From: Salinimicrobium sediminilitoris
GTDB lineage: Bacteria > Bacteroidota > Bacteroidia > Flavobacteriales > Flavobacteriaceae
DNA: 64,000 nucleotides
Direction of reading: 5' to 3'
Assembly: GCF_020866905.1 (NCBI RefSeq)
Contig: NZ_JAIVCC010000005.1
Location: 546,088-610,087, forward strand
In this document: positions 16,148 through 25,390 of the stretch, piece by piece
Layout: every line of letters begins with the position of its first letter
Position numbering within the stretch: position 1 is the stretch's first letter
The notes under the pieces: generated by a model
What the model saw: the letters and a program-made list of their open reading frames with translations, nothing else
Told to the model about the DNA's origin: nothing
Database searches by the model: none
Translations under genes and position numbers: made by a program

Positions 16148-16181
16148 TCTTAAACGTTTTCAATTCGGAAGGAAGAATTTT

Positions 16182-16982
16182 TCACTCATCTATTTCATTT
16201 TCAATAGAAGCAATGATATCTTTTATCTTTTGTTTTACCCCTTCGGACTGCTCATTGGTATAGGCAGTAAAGCTTATCATCTGTAACAGGTAATCTTCAA
16301 AATCGGGATGTCTTAAAAGTGGTCTGAAGTCGGCCTGAGGCACCAGGTCCTTCATGTTCTGATATTCCGTAAGGCTGCCCATGGTCAGTTTGGCGCGTAA
16401 TTCTTCGTCGTCCAGGAGCACCATCATCATGCGGCCTATCTGGTAATGTTCGATCAGAAAGGGGATCAGGCGTTCTTCGGTCAGGTTGAAGATGGCCACT
16501 TCCTCTTCTTTCAATTCACTCAGGGAACTCGAGAATGCCGAGACTTTATTTCTCAGCTCAAGGTTCTCAAGTAAATACAGTTTGCCCGAATTTATCAATT
16601 CATTACTAACGCTTAGCTCGGGATCGAAGGTGGGTCTTATTGAAATTCTGAAAAGGTGTGCGTCCAGGCTATCTCCAGATACTGTGGCGGGATCTTGCTT
16701 TTTGTATTGCAGCAGACTCAAACAGGAATTAAGCACCTCGTTCCTTATTTCTATCTTATCCTCGATCTGGGAGAGGTTGCTCCTGTATTCTTTTGAGAGC
16801 TGCGACAAGATCTGCTGCTCCTGGCTTCGGTTCTGTCGGTCCTGGTTCCAGCTATTGATCTGTAAGGCTATAAGGATCCCAAGGACCACAAGAATTATTT
16901 CCCCAACCGCATACAGCAGGTAACTAGTGAATTTGTTTCTGGTCAATAAGGCCTGACGAATCTTTCTAAAGATAGTAAGCAC
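16182..16982 (-). CDS. DUF6090-family membrane protein
   Basis: A 266-residue protein with the fixed N-terminal layout of this Flavobacteriaceae family: a basic start (MLTIFRKIRQALLTRNKFT), then one membrane helix with YAVGEIILVVLGILIALQIN, then a long helical periplasmic domain. The start is GTG at 16982. The family is expanded in flavobacteria and its function is unknown. It is separated by 34 bases from the RAYT gene in the same direction. Confidence 0.8.
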   Translation of the reverse strand: MLTIFRKIRQALLTRNKFTSYLLYAVGEIILVVLGILIALQINSWNQDRQNRSQEQQILSQLSKEYRSNLSQIEDKIEIRNEVLNSCLSLLQYKKQDPATVSGDSLDAHLFRISIRPTFDPELSVSNELINSGKLYLLENLELRNKVSAFSSSLSELKEEEVAIFNLTEERLIPFLIEHYQIGRMMMVLLDDEELRAKLTMGSLTEYQNMKDLVPQADFRPLLRHPDFEDYLLQMISFTAYTNEQSEGVKQKIKDIIASIENEIDE

Positions 16983-17058
16983 GCTTCCAAAGAATTAGTG
17001 CTATTAAAGATAAGGTATAAAAATTAACAGGAGTCGGTTAATTGATTTTAAGCCTAGT

Positions 17059-17075
17059 CAAAAATGACATTTTTG
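17059..17075 (+). repeat. CAAAAATG palindromic element, copy 4
   Basis: CAAAAATG-A-CATTTTTG followed by GGAAGTATT, located in the 252-base divergent gap between the DUF6090 and metalloprotein genes. Nothing else is seen in this gap apart from AT-rich promoter-like DNA. Confidence 0.7.
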
Positions 17076-17234
17076 GGAAGTATTGAGAACTTTCAGTTAT
17101 TCATTTATGGTTGTCAAAACAATAATTCGACACTATAATTGATATTATGAATTGTTTATATATATTCACAACTGCTAATTTTTTAAGAATCAGGTTTTTT
17201 ATTTATAAATACTATCTTTAATAATTAAATCATT

Positions 17235-18311
17235 ATGAATTTTTCACCGTATTTCAGGAATTTTTTATCATTTCTCTTTTTGTTTTCATTGATTTTTATC
17301 ACAGTCTCATGCGGTAAAGATGAGGTGATTGACGATGATAACTCGAATGATGAAGATGAGGTGATTGATGAGGAAATCTTCGAGTTGGAAGAAAATTTAA
17401 TGTTAGATGAAAGTCGTCAATTCTTAAATTATGTGATTCCGCAAACAGAATACGATCTTTTTCTTGCAGATCGAGGTGATTACACAATTGTTACAGAAAA
17501 AGTATATGAATACTTCAAAGATGATTTTGATTTTATATTCATTTTTGCGGATGAAGATGTCAAGCCTGATGGTTCACCCTATGGTACGAATAGATCTGCG
17601 AAACGAGACATTGATGGTTTAGGAGGCATTTTGTATGACGAAACAGCAACTTATGGTTCAGCCGGCAGATTAAAAAGCGTTCTGTATCTACCTTTAATAA
17701 GATATCTGCGAAGTGGCCCATTTTTACATGAAATTGCTCATCACTGGGCTAACAAAGGATTTATCCCATCAACGGTAGCCAGTCACTGGGGATATTCCAG
17801 TGCAGGAGGGCAGTTAGGTGGGTTTGATGAATTGGTAGACCTTGGAAATGGTTCATATTTGGGTAAATTAAATGGAAATGAGGGCTTTGGTACTGTCGCG
17901 AATGGAGGTAATAGTATACCTTATTCTAATGTCGAATTGTATTTAATGGGGATGATTCCAGAATCTGATCTTGAGGTAATTTATGTAGCAGAAAATCCGG
18001 AAAATGCTGAGGGAATTGGGGTTTTCACGGCAGATAAAATTACATCTTACACACCAGCAACTTTAATTAGCCAACATGGAGCAAGATCGCCTTCATATGC
18101 TAATTCACAAAAAGCATTTAAAGCCATAACGGTAATCATTTCTACAAGTCCTATTTCGGATGAAAGAAAAGAAATGGCTATCTCTAATCTTAAAAATTTT
18201 GTAAAACAAGGTGAACCGTCCGCTGAATGGGGCAATTCGAATAATTTCTGGATGGCAACAGGTGGTGTAGGATCGTTTGATGTTAATATCAATATTGAAA
18301 ATTTGAAATAG
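17235..18311 (+). CDS. Exported zinc-metallopeptidase-like lipoprotein
   Basis: A 358-residue protein with an SPII signal (Cys26 in ITVSCGKDE), then a strongly acidic linker containing a DEVID repeat, and a globular domain with HEIAHHW (His165, Glu166, His169), a gluzincin/zincin-type HExxH motif. Downstream, GGQLGGFDELV and YSNVELYLMGMIPESD may supply the third zinc ligand. No standard peptidase family is evident to me. It should be anchored at the envelope. The gene is AT-rich relative to the M13 peptidase next to it. Protease activity is inferred from the motif only. Confidence 0.7.
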   Translation: MNFSPYFRNFLSFLFLFSLIFITVSCGKDEVIDDDNSNDEDEVIDEEIFELEENLMLDESRQFLNYVIPQTEYDLFLADRGDYTIVTEKVYEYFKDDFDFIFIFADEDVKPDGSPYGTNRSAKRDIDGLGGILYDETATYGSAGRLKSVLYLPLIRYLRSGPFLHEIAHHWANKGFIPSTVASHWGYSSAGGQLGGFDELVDLGNGSYLGKLNGNEGFGTVANGGNSIPYSNVELYLMGMIPESDLEVIYVAENPENAEGIGVFTADKITSYTPATLISQHGARSPSYANSQKAFKAITVIISTSPISDERKEMAISNLKNFVKQGEPSAEWGNSNNFWMATGGVGSFDVNINIENLK

Positions 18312-18372
18312 AGATATGGCTACAGCGTCTCGAAAAATGCAAGTTGCATTCGGGAAATTTAAATTGATGAAT

Positions 18373-18400
18373 TAAAAAACCCCTCCAAAAGAAGGGGCTT
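18373..18400 (-). terminator. Intrinsic terminator of the M13 peptidase gene
   Basis: On the reverse strand CCCCTTCTTTTGGAGGGG is followed by TTTTTTAATTC. It lies about 60 bases downstream of the peptidase stop at 18462. Confidence 0.65.
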
Positions 18401-18421
18401 AAAATATTGTTTCCATTAGAG

Positions 18422-18451
18422 ATTCCGATCCCGAAGCCTCGGGATCGGAAT
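18422..18451. repeat. REP-like hairpin between convergent genes
   Basis: ATTCCGATCCCGA-AGCC-TCGGGATCGGAAT, a perfect 13-bp inverted repeat with a 4-base loop followed by GACATAAG. It is extragenic, between the metalloprotein and the M13 peptidase. Confidence 0.75.
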
Positions 18452-18461
18452 GACATAAGTA

Positions 18462-20531
18462 TTACCAGATCTTCACCCGGTTCTCAGGTTTCACATACAT
18501 CTTATCACCTTCCTGAATATTGAATGCTTCATAGAAAGCATCAATATTTTGAAGAGGCACATAAGCACGGTATTCTCCCGGAGAATGTGGATCTGTTTTG
18601 ATCTTGTTTTTCAAAGCTTCTTCTCTCATCTTAGTTCTCCACACGGTTGCCCAGCTCATAAAGAAACGTTGTTCTGGCGTAAAGCCATCAATTTCTCCGG
18701 GGTTCCCATGCTCCTCAAGGTGGATCTGAAGTCCGTCATAAGCGGCGCTCACTCCTCCAAGGTCTCCAATGTTCTCACCTAAAGTAAATTTTCCATTGAT
18801 GTAGACCGAGTCAAGCACTTCAATGGCGCTGTATTGGTCGGCCAGTCTTCCCCCAAGGGTTTCGAACTGCTCCAGGTCTTTTTCGCTCCACCAGTTGTTC
18901 AGGTTTCCGTCGGCATCAAATCTTGAACCGCTGTCGTCAAAACCGTGAGAGATCTCGTGGCCAATAACGGCACCAATTCCGCCATAATTAACTGCAGCAT
19001 CAGCTTTATAATCGTAGAACGGCGGCTGCAGGATAGCAGCAGGGAATACGATCTCGTTGTAAAGCGGGTTGTAATAAGCATTCACGATTTGTGGCGCCAT
19101 AAACCATTCGCTTTTGTCTACAGGCTTACCAAGTTCTGCGATGTCTTCTTCAACGTTCCATTTTGCTGCATTAAGCATGTTCTGGAAGTAGGAACCACCA
19201 TTAGCAGGTTCTTTGATCTCCACGCTGCTGTAGTCTTTCCACTCATCTGGATATCCAACTTTGATCTGGGTAGTAGCCAGTTTCTGCTTCGCTTTAACCT
19301 TGGTGCTGTCGCTCATCCAGCTAAGGTTGTCGATGCGATTTTCAAAGGCTTTTACTACGTTTTGGATCATTTCTTCGGCTTTCTGCTTAGCTTCAGCCGG
19401 GAAATGTTCTTCTACATATAATTTCCCAAGGGCTTCTCCAATTGTGCTGTTGATGGTCGCAAGGGCGCGCTCATTCCGTGGTAATTGTTTTTGTGCGCCG
19501 CGAAGGGTTTTTTCGTAGAACTCCCAGTTTGCATCCTCGATCTCTGTGGTCAACATACCTGCTGCGTCATCAAAAAGAGACCAGCGCAGATATTCTTTCC
19601 AGTCCTCTACATTTTGAGAAGCAAGCGTGTTTTGAACTGCCTCCATGTATCGCGGCTGACTCACAATGATGGTATCGACATTGGCAGCACCAATAGCTTC
19701 AAAATAACGGTTCCAGTTGATCGCAGGAACTTTGTTCTGAAGTTCGGCAGTCGTCATAGGATTATAAGTTTTGCGGGCATCACGACGCTCAACTTTGTCA
19801 AGACGTGGTTGTGCAAGTGCAGTTTCAAATTCAAGAATGGTCTTAGCTTTTTGTGCTGCCTCTTCTTTAGAATCCCCTAAGTACTGAAGCATCCTGGTGA
19901 TGTGTGCCACATATTTCTCACGCTTGTCTTTTGAGTCGGCATCTTCAGCAATGTAGTAATCCCTGTCTGGCAGTCCAAGACCTCCCGGAGCAAGATATGC
20001 TGCGTTCATGTTTGAATTCTTTGCATCGGCACCTACACCAAAGCTGAAGAATCCTCCACCGCCGTACATCTGCATTTCCTGAAGATAATTTTGAACGTCT
20101 TCTTTGGTCTTTATAGCCGCAATTTTATCCAGGTAAGGCTGAATTGGTTGTATTCCCTGCTCGTTACGGGCCACAGTGTCCATGATGGTCTTGTACAGGT
20201 AAACTGCTTTGGCCTGGTCACTATTAGCGTCAAGATCTTCGCTGTTTGCAGCAGCTTCAAGAAGGGCAAGAGCATCCTTATCTGTTTTTTCCCGTAATTC
20301 GTTAAAGCTTCCCCATGTTGTTTTGTCTTCGGGGATCTCATTGGTATCCAGCCAGCGGCCGTTCACATACCTGAAGAAATTTTCCTGCGGGGCCACTGTG
20401 GTATCCATATAGGCAAGATTGATCCCGCGTTGTTCTTCGGCTTCTACTTCTTTATCATTTTTACAGCCGGTAACAACCGCTGTTGCCATAAGAGTAAGAA
20501 GGAAACCTTTACTAAATTTATTCATATTCAT
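18462..20531 (-). CDS. M13-family (neprilysin-like) metallopeptidase, lipoprotein
   Basis: From the ATG at 20531 the protein has 689 residues. It carries an SPII lipobox (VVTGCKND) and the M13 zinc site VIGHEISHGFDDSGSRFD with the downstream ENIGDLGGVSAAYDG, which supplies the third ligand (Glu of ENIGD). It ends in the family's VKPENRVKIW (a Trp-terminal motif). M13 enzymes cleave oligopeptides; this one should be anchored on the periplasmic side. Full family length, about 680 residues. The longer frame up to 20573 adds MDPFSYFTPLLKIN, which breaks the signal peptide, so I prefer the internal ATG (a second one is two codons on). Confidence 0.92.
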   Translation of the reverse strand: MNMNKFSKGFLLTLMATAVVTGCKNDKEVEAEEQRGINLAYMDTTVAPQENFFRYVNGRWLDTNEIPEDKTTWGSFNELREKTDKDALALLEAAANSEDLDANSDQAKAVYLYKTIMDTVARNEQGIQPIQPYLDKIAAIKTKEDVQNYLQEMQMYGGGGFFSFGVGADAKNSNMNAAYLAPGGLGLPDRDYYIAEDADSKDKREKYVAHITRMLQYLGDSKEEAAQKAKTILEFETALAQPRLDKVERRDARKTYNPMTTAELQNKVPAINWNRYFEAIGAANVDTIIVSQPRYMEAVQNTLASQNVEDWKEYLRWSLFDDAAGMLTTEIEDANWEFYEKTLRGAQKQLPRNERALATINSTIGEALGKLYVEEHFPAEAKQKAEEMIQNVVKAFENRIDNLSWMSDSTKVKAKQKLATTQIKVGYPDEWKDYSSVEIKEPANGGSYFQNMLNAAKWNVEEDIAELGKPVDKSEWFMAPQIVNAYYNPLYNEIVFPAAILQPPFYDYKADAAVNYGGIGAVIGHEISHGFDDSGSRFDADGNLNNWWSEKDLEQFETLGGRLADQYSAIEVLDSVYINGKFTLGENIGDLGGVSAAYDGLQIHLEEHGNPGEIDGFTPEQRFFMSWATVWRTKMREEALKNKIKTDPHSPGEYRAYVPLQNIDAFYEAFNIQEGDKMYVKPENRVKIW

Positions 20532-20593
20532 GTTAATTTTTAAAAGTGGCGTAAAATAAGAAAAAGGATCCAAATTTTACCTTTTTATAGAAC

Positions 20594-21088
20594 TTAGTGA
20601 GATCTTATTTTGGAAATAAAAGCTTTGTCAAAATCGGCTTTTAGAGAGGTAACAGCGGCCATATTTTCATTGGGTATGGCGATGGAAAGAACGTAGTGCT
20701 TTATTCTCCACTTTCCGTTTTCTTTTACCACTACGCCCGAGCCGCGGCAAATACCCATTTGAGTATCCAGCAACTCGTCAAACCAGGAAATTTCGGCATC
20801 ATCGGCAAAATATATATTCCTTTCCAGAGTGGAAAAGCTCCAGGCTTTCCCGCGGTCAAAATAGGATTTTGACCATTCCATGAATTCTTGTTTGTTCCAG
20901 TTCTCTGTAGCATCTGTACCAATGAAAACAGATTCAGCAGCCATTAAGCTGAAGTATTCCTCGTAATTAGCTTCGGCTGCGGCCTTGTGCCACTCTTCAA
21001 GAAGGTGGTTTACGTGAGGCTCTTCAGCCTGACCGAAAGCGAAGCCCCCGAAAAAAAGCACGAGGGCCAAAAAAGAGATTTTTTGCAT
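20594..21088 (-). CDS. Exported SnoaL/NTF2-like protein
   Basis: A 164-residue protein with a signal peptide (MQKISFLALVLFFGGFAFGQ), then one NTF2-like domain. LLEEWHKAAAEANYEEYFSL opens it and the SnoaL_3-type strands GVVVKENGKWRIKHYVLS close it. Such proteins bind small molecules; no catalytic residues can be assigned. It lies 62 bases upstream of the M13 peptidase in the same orientation and may be cotranscribed. Confidence 0.8.
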   Translation of the reverse strand: MQKISFLALVLFFGGFAFGQAEEPHVNHLLEEWHKAAAEANYEEYFSLMAAESVFIGTDATENWNKQEFMEWSKSYFDRGKAWSFSTLERNIYFADDAEISWFDELLDTQMGICRGSGVVVKENGKWRIKHYVLSIAIPNENMAAVTSLKADFDKAFISKIRSH

Positions 21089-21185
21089 GTGTTTAGATTT
21101 TTATGAAAGATAAGGAATTTTGAAAATCGTAATTCTGTAGTTGGTTGAAACGTAACGCTGCATGTTAATTATTCCGCTTATAATT

Positions 21186-21720
21186 ATTGGGCTAAAGCCC
21201 TTTTTATCCCGGAGACTTTTGATCCACCACCTGAAGGTGGCGGCAATTTATTTCTCTATTTAAACTTTAAGAATGACATACTTAACTGCCTACGGCTTTA
21301 GCCGGAGGTTAAAGACATACTGCAAAGGCCTTGGCCGGTCTATACGAACAGTGCATTTATATTCTTCTGCCTAATCATTGGGCTAAAGCCTTTTATTTAG
21401 GAAACCTTTGATCCACCACTAGAAGGTGGCAGCAAAGTATTTCTCTATTTAAACTTTAAGATGGCATACTTAAATTGCCTCCGGCTTTAGCCGGAGGTTA
21501 AAGAAATACTGCAAAGGCCTTGGCCGGTCTATACCAACAGTGCATTTATATTCTTCTGCCTATAATCATTGGGCTAAAGCCTTTTATTTAGGAAACCTTT
21601 GATCCACCACTAGAAGGTGGCAGCAATTTATTTCTCTATTTAAACTTTAAAGATGGCATACTTAAATTGCCTCCGGCTTTAGCAGGAGGATCAAAAAGAT
21701 AATACAAAAGGCCTTTAGGC
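21186..21720. repeat. Three tandem 191-bp repeat units
   Basis: Units begin with ATTGGGCTAAAGCC at 21186, 21377 and 21568, an exact spacing of 191 bases. Each holds GATCCACCACxxGAAGGTGG (a hairpin), a shared TTTCTCTATTTAAACTTTAA segment and CCTxCGGCTTTAGCCGGAGG (a second palindrome). Units 2 and 3 are nearly identical; unit 1 is more diverged; unit 3 is partial. I see no ORF. The array fills the gap between the NTF2-like and carboxypeptidase-regulatory-like genes. Confidence 0.85.
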
Positions 21721-21755
21721 CAAACCCGATTTAACTTCGAACCGGGAATTAAGAT

Positions 21756-23270
21756 TTAGATCTCGTCCTCTCCGGCATCAAGGGCAACAAAGTTTCTTAT
21801 CGCCTCGTTGGGTTCAATAATATTGTACCCGCTCCAGAATTCGGGATTATAGACCTTGAAAGTCTCGTACTGGAAATCTTCGGGTTCCGGAATTTCAGAA
21901 AGTGCGGCCGCAGGCATAGTCTCAGATTCATAAACCACCAGTTGCAATTTATTCACCTGGCTTATGTTGAATTTAAGGTCCAGGTCCAGTTCATTCTGCT
22001 TACGGCGGCCGGGAACGTGCTTGTTCTTTTCGATGATGGTAAGTGGGCGGTCAATCCCAACAGATTCGCCGGTCTCCCGTTCAAGATAACTTAGGTTGTA
22101 CTTTCCTGCTTCATCTTTTACAAAGATCATCTTGCCCCGGTAAACGTCATCTTTGGTGCTTATTCCAAAAAGGCGGAATTTCTTCAGCGGTTTTACATTT
22201 TCATATTCCAGGCGGTGGACCCCATAATCCTCTGTATTTACATAGATCCTGCCTTTAAAATCGGCTCCCCTTTTTGGTTCAAAATCGATGATGTAAACTG
22301 TAGCATTGTCTATCCAGGCATAGCCGTTTTGAGTAAACCTGTACTTGTTAGCCTTGTCAAAAAGGTTAAAAGTGATGTCTTCTTTCCAGAACATCCCGTC
22401 CATAAGTCTGTTTATCCTGGAATTAGAGTTCTTTTTGAGATTCTTTTTCCTTTCAGCAAGAATTTTTTCTTTTTCTACGGGAGTTTTTTCTTTCTTTTCC
22501 TCTTTTACTACTAATTCCTCTTTAAGTTCTTCCTCATCGACCTTTACCCCGATGATCCCCGAACGTATCTTGAGGTAAGAACGGTCTTTAAGAGTGTTCA
22601 TAAAAAGGGAATTCAAGTGGTCTGTCACCTGTTCCAGGGATTGTGTGCTCTGTGGATCGTAAAGACTTGCAGCTTTTATAATATTTACTTTCTGGCTGTC
22701 AAAGTTCCCGTACATATCGGCCAGGATTTCTCTATAAGAATCTGATACTTTTGGAATTTTGGCAGAGATCTCGTTCATGAGGGCCTGATCTATACCGGCA
22801 ATTGTACTTTTGTCCACTTCGAGGTCGAACCGGCGCACATAACTAATATCCGACTCTCTTAAAAAGATCCTCTTCCTGCTGTTGTCAAAATTGTAGTTGT
22901 TATAAACCTCTTCTTTTACTTTCTTAATGATCTCTTTTGCTGAAAGGTTTTTGTTCGAAAGAAAAACTTCGCGCAATTCTATGGTAGCAGGCTTTAGAAA
23001 AATGATCCCTTCGGAAATTTCTTTGGGGGCGATCTCAAGCAGTTCATAACCCAGGGAGGAGATCTTGATAATTTCGGGAGATTTTTCCTTTTGGGGGTTA
23101 TAGCTGAAGGTCCCTTCTTCATTGGTCACCAGTCCCCGGTTTTCGGCAAAGATCACATTGGCGTAAGGAATAGGTTGTTTCGTGGCTGCGTCGAGTACCT
23201 GCGCGCGTATCTCCTGGGCTTGTAAAAACTGCACCTGAAGCAGCAACAGAAAGAAAAGAAGGAATCTCAT
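21756..23270 (-). CDS. Exported carboxypeptidase-regulatory-like (CarboxypepD_reg) protein
   Basis: A 504-residue protein with a signal peptide (MRFLLFFLLLLQVQFLQAQ), a carboxypeptidase-D regulatory-like beta-sandwich (IRAQVLDAATKQPIPYANVI, residues about 20-105), and a larger domain with alternating strands (VYIIDFEPKRGADFKGRIYV, YENVKPLKKFRLFG). The middle contains a Lys/Glu-rich segment (VKEEKKEKTPVEKEK). It has the look of DUF5686-type or related envelope proteins of Bacteroidota; it is not a TonB receptor because no plug or barrel follows. The role is unknown. Confidence 0.78.
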   Translation of the reverse strand: MRFLLFFLLLLQVQFLQAQEIRAQVLDAATKQPIPYANVIFAENRGLVTNEEGTFSYNPQKEKSPEIIKISSLGYELLEIAPKEISEGIIFLKPATIELREVFLSNKNLSAKEIIKKVKEEVYNNYNFDNSRKRIFLRESDISYVRRFDLEVDKSTIAGIDQALMNEISAKIPKVSDSYREILADMYGNFDSQKVNIIKAASLYDPQSTQSLEQVTDHLNSLFMNTLKDRSYLKIRSGIIGVKVDEEELKEELVVKEEKKEKTPVEKEKILAERKKNLKKNSNSRINRLMDGMFWKEDITFNLFDKANKYRFTQNGYAWIDNATVYIIDFEPKRGADFKGRIYVNTEDYGVHRLEYENVKPLKKFRLFGISTKDDVYRGKMIFVKDEAGKYNLSYLERETGESVGIDRPLTIIEKNKHVPGRRKQNELDLDLKFNISQVNKLQLVVYESETMPAAALSEIPEPEDFQYETFKVYNPEFWSGYNIIEPNEAIRNFVALDAGEDEI

Positions 23271-23409
23271 AGTGAACGGTTTATTCTAAGACGAATATGG
23301 GTTATAAATGTTACAAATTGTGATTTGAATTTCAGCATTAACAAAAAACTAACTAAAAACAATTGGCAGCAGGATGAAGGGTTTTCTAACTTTATAGAAA
23401 AGCCAATCT

Positions 23410-24915
23410 ATGACACGATCTATCTGGAAATCAACAGCAGAAAAAACTAATTTCCCGACATTAAAAGAATATATCAATACAGAAATTGCTATAGTAGGAG
23501 GTGGTATTACAGGAGTCACTGCAGCATACCTGTTGGCAAAGTCGGGTAGAAAGGTAGTCCTGCTGGAGGCAGGTACTATAAGCGGAGGAACCACAGGTGA
23601 TTCTACCGGGAATCTTTATTCTATGATTGACAAACGCCTGCATCACATCCAGAGCAAGTGGGATAAGGAAACAGCATCAAATGTTGCCCGGTCAAGAGGA
23701 CAGGCCGTAGACCTGGTCGAGAGGTTGGTGAACGAGCATCAAATTGACTGCAGTTTCAAGCGCGTGCCCTGGTATTTGTTCAGCGAGACAAATGAGAAAG
23801 ATGAAGTAATTGAGAAGGAGATCGATGCCGCTGCAGATTATGGACTTCCCATAGAGGAATTACATGAATTGCCTCTCCCGGTTAAGGTGAGTAAGGCTAT
23901 AAAGGTCAAAGGACAGGCACAATTTAATCCGGCAGCCTTTGTAAGTGGCCTGGCAGAAAAAATAGATCCTGCAAACTGCAGGATATTTGAAAATTCTGAG
24001 GTACATCATATTGAAAAAGAAGAGGAATTGGTGTTGTCTACCGCTACGGGAACAGTGACTGCTCAAAAAGTCATTTTAGCCACTCATACTCCCAAAGGAA
24101 TTTATGGATTACAAACTGCTCTTTACCCATACCGTGAATACGCGATCGCGGCTAAACTTAATTCCGGAGATTTCCCGGATGGGATCTACTGGGATACAGA
24201 AGCCGATTTCCACACTTCCCTGCGTACCTATAGTAAAGGAAATGACAAGTACGTGCTTGTGCTGGGAGGACATCACAAGGTAGGGCAGGAGGATGATTAC
24301 AGTCGTTTCTTTAGAAAGCTTGAACAGAATGCACGAAAATATTTCGATGTTTCAGAGATCGAGTATGAATGGAGTGCCCAGCACTACAAACCTGCAGATG
24401 GATTACCTTATATTGGAGAGAGTTCAGACGACAACATCTACATCGCTACCGGTTTTTCTACAGACGGGCTCACTTATGGAGTGCTTTCGGCAATGATCCT
24501 GGATGATCAGTTTAACGGCAGGGAAAACCAGTGGAGCGATCTCTACAAAGCCTCAAGGTTTACTCCCGTTAAATCTGCTAAAAATTTTATCAAGGAAAAT
24601 ATCAACGTAGCAAAGCAGTATCTTAAAGACCTTCCCGGAAAGGCCGAAGCCGATTCCTTTGATGAGATCGCGGTAGGGCAGGGAAAAGTAGTGGTAGTTG
24701 ACGATGAAAAATGGGCAGTTTTTAAAGATGAAACGGGGCAGGTGCATTGCCAGTCGGCCGTGTGTACACACATGGATTGCATTGTGGACTGGAACGATGC
24801 CGAGAAAAGCTGGGATTGTCCATGTCATGGAAGCCGCTTTCAAGCTACCGGAGAGGTTATAGAAGGCCCTGCATTTTCCCCGCTGGACAAGAGGAACCTT
24901 GATAAAAAAGAATGA
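23410..24915 (+). CDS. FAD-dependent oxidoreductase with C-terminal Rieske domain
   Basis: A 501-residue fusion. Residues about 25-380 form a DAO-type FAD domain with the dinucleotide motif [19 protein letters not shown] and a late [18 protein letters not shown]. Residues about 405-495 form a Rieske [2Fe-2S] domain with ligands Cys452 and His454 (CTHMDC) and Cys470 and His473 (CPCHGSRF). Electrons could pass from the flavin to the cluster in one chain. The substrate is unknown, and no signal peptide is seen. The gene is followed after four bases by a small membrane protein, which may be its membrane partner. Confidence 0.9.
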   Translation: MTRSIWKSTAEKTNFPTLKEYINTEIAIVGGGITGVTAAYLLAKSGRKVVLLEAGTISGGTTGDSTGNLYSMIDKRLHHIQSKWDKETASNVARSRGQAVDLVERLVNEHQIDCSFKRVPWYLFSETNEKDEVIEKEIDAAADYGLPIEELHELPLPVKVSKAIKVKGQAQFNPAAFVSGLAEKIDPANCRIFENSEVHHIEKEEELVLSTATGTVTAQKVILATHTPKGIYGLQTALYPYREYAIAAKLNSGDFPDGIYWDTEADFHTSLRTYSKGNDKYVLVLGGHHKVGQEDDYSRFFRKLEQNARKYFDVSEIEYEWSAQHYKPADGLPYIGESSDDNIYIATGFSTDGLTYGVLSAMILDDQFNGRENQWSDLYKASRFTPVKSAKNFIKENINVAKQYLKDLPGKAEADSFDEIAVGQGKVVVVDDEKWAVFKDETGQVHCQSAVCTHMDCIVDWNDAEKSWDCPCHGSRFQATGEVIEGPAFSPLDKRNLDKKE

Positions 24916-24919
24916 TATT

Positions 24920-25270
24920 ATGGTAATTACTGCAATTGTATTCATTAGTCTCGCTGTTTTACTCGGGCTTTACCTGATAAGTTTCGTTTTAAAGAAGAAA
25001 ATTCCGCCTAAAGGAGTAGCTATAGTCCATGGCTCTCTGGCTGTTCTGGGAATTCTTATTCTTATTATTTACGCATTAACTACAACTTCTCATCATAAGC
25101 ATTGGGATAGTATTATCATCTTTCTCCTTGCGGCAACGGGAGGGGTTTATCTCTTTTACAAGGATATTCGCCACCTTAAGATCCCGAAGTGGGTAGCCTT
25201 GATACATGGCGCCCTTGGGCTATTCGGTCTTGGCTGGATTTTGTATCACGTTATTGGTGGCACCCATTGA
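24920..25270 (+). CDS. Small membrane protein beside the DAO-Rieske enzyme
   Basis: A 116-residue protein with four predicted membrane helices (LAVLLGLYLISFVLKKK and others) and several His (TTTSHHKHW, VIHGALGL). A longer version would start at a TTG (24899) inside the upstream gene; the ATG at 24920, just after that gene's TGA (24913-24915), is preferred. The spacing suggests one operon, and the His-rich loops could bind heme or metal, but this is inference. Family not recognised. Confidence 0.75.
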   Translation: MVITAIVFISLAVLLGLYLISFVLKKKIPPKGVAIVHGSLAVLGILILIIYALTTTSHHKHWDSIIIFLLAATGGVYLFYKDIRHLKIPKWVALIHGALGLFGLGWILYHVIGGTH

Positions 25271-25390
25271 CCTTTATCCAAAGGTGAAGTGCCGGCCGAT
25301 GTTCCTTTTTTATTGATTCTTATTTTAAATATGTGCCCCTGCTTGTTTATTAATTTAAAACCAATGCCATGACAGGCTATAGACATTTTT

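Noticed and set aside
21186-21720. Possible CRISPR array
   Set aside because: The units are 191 bases long and identical throughout; there are no short repeats with unique spacers and no cas genes.
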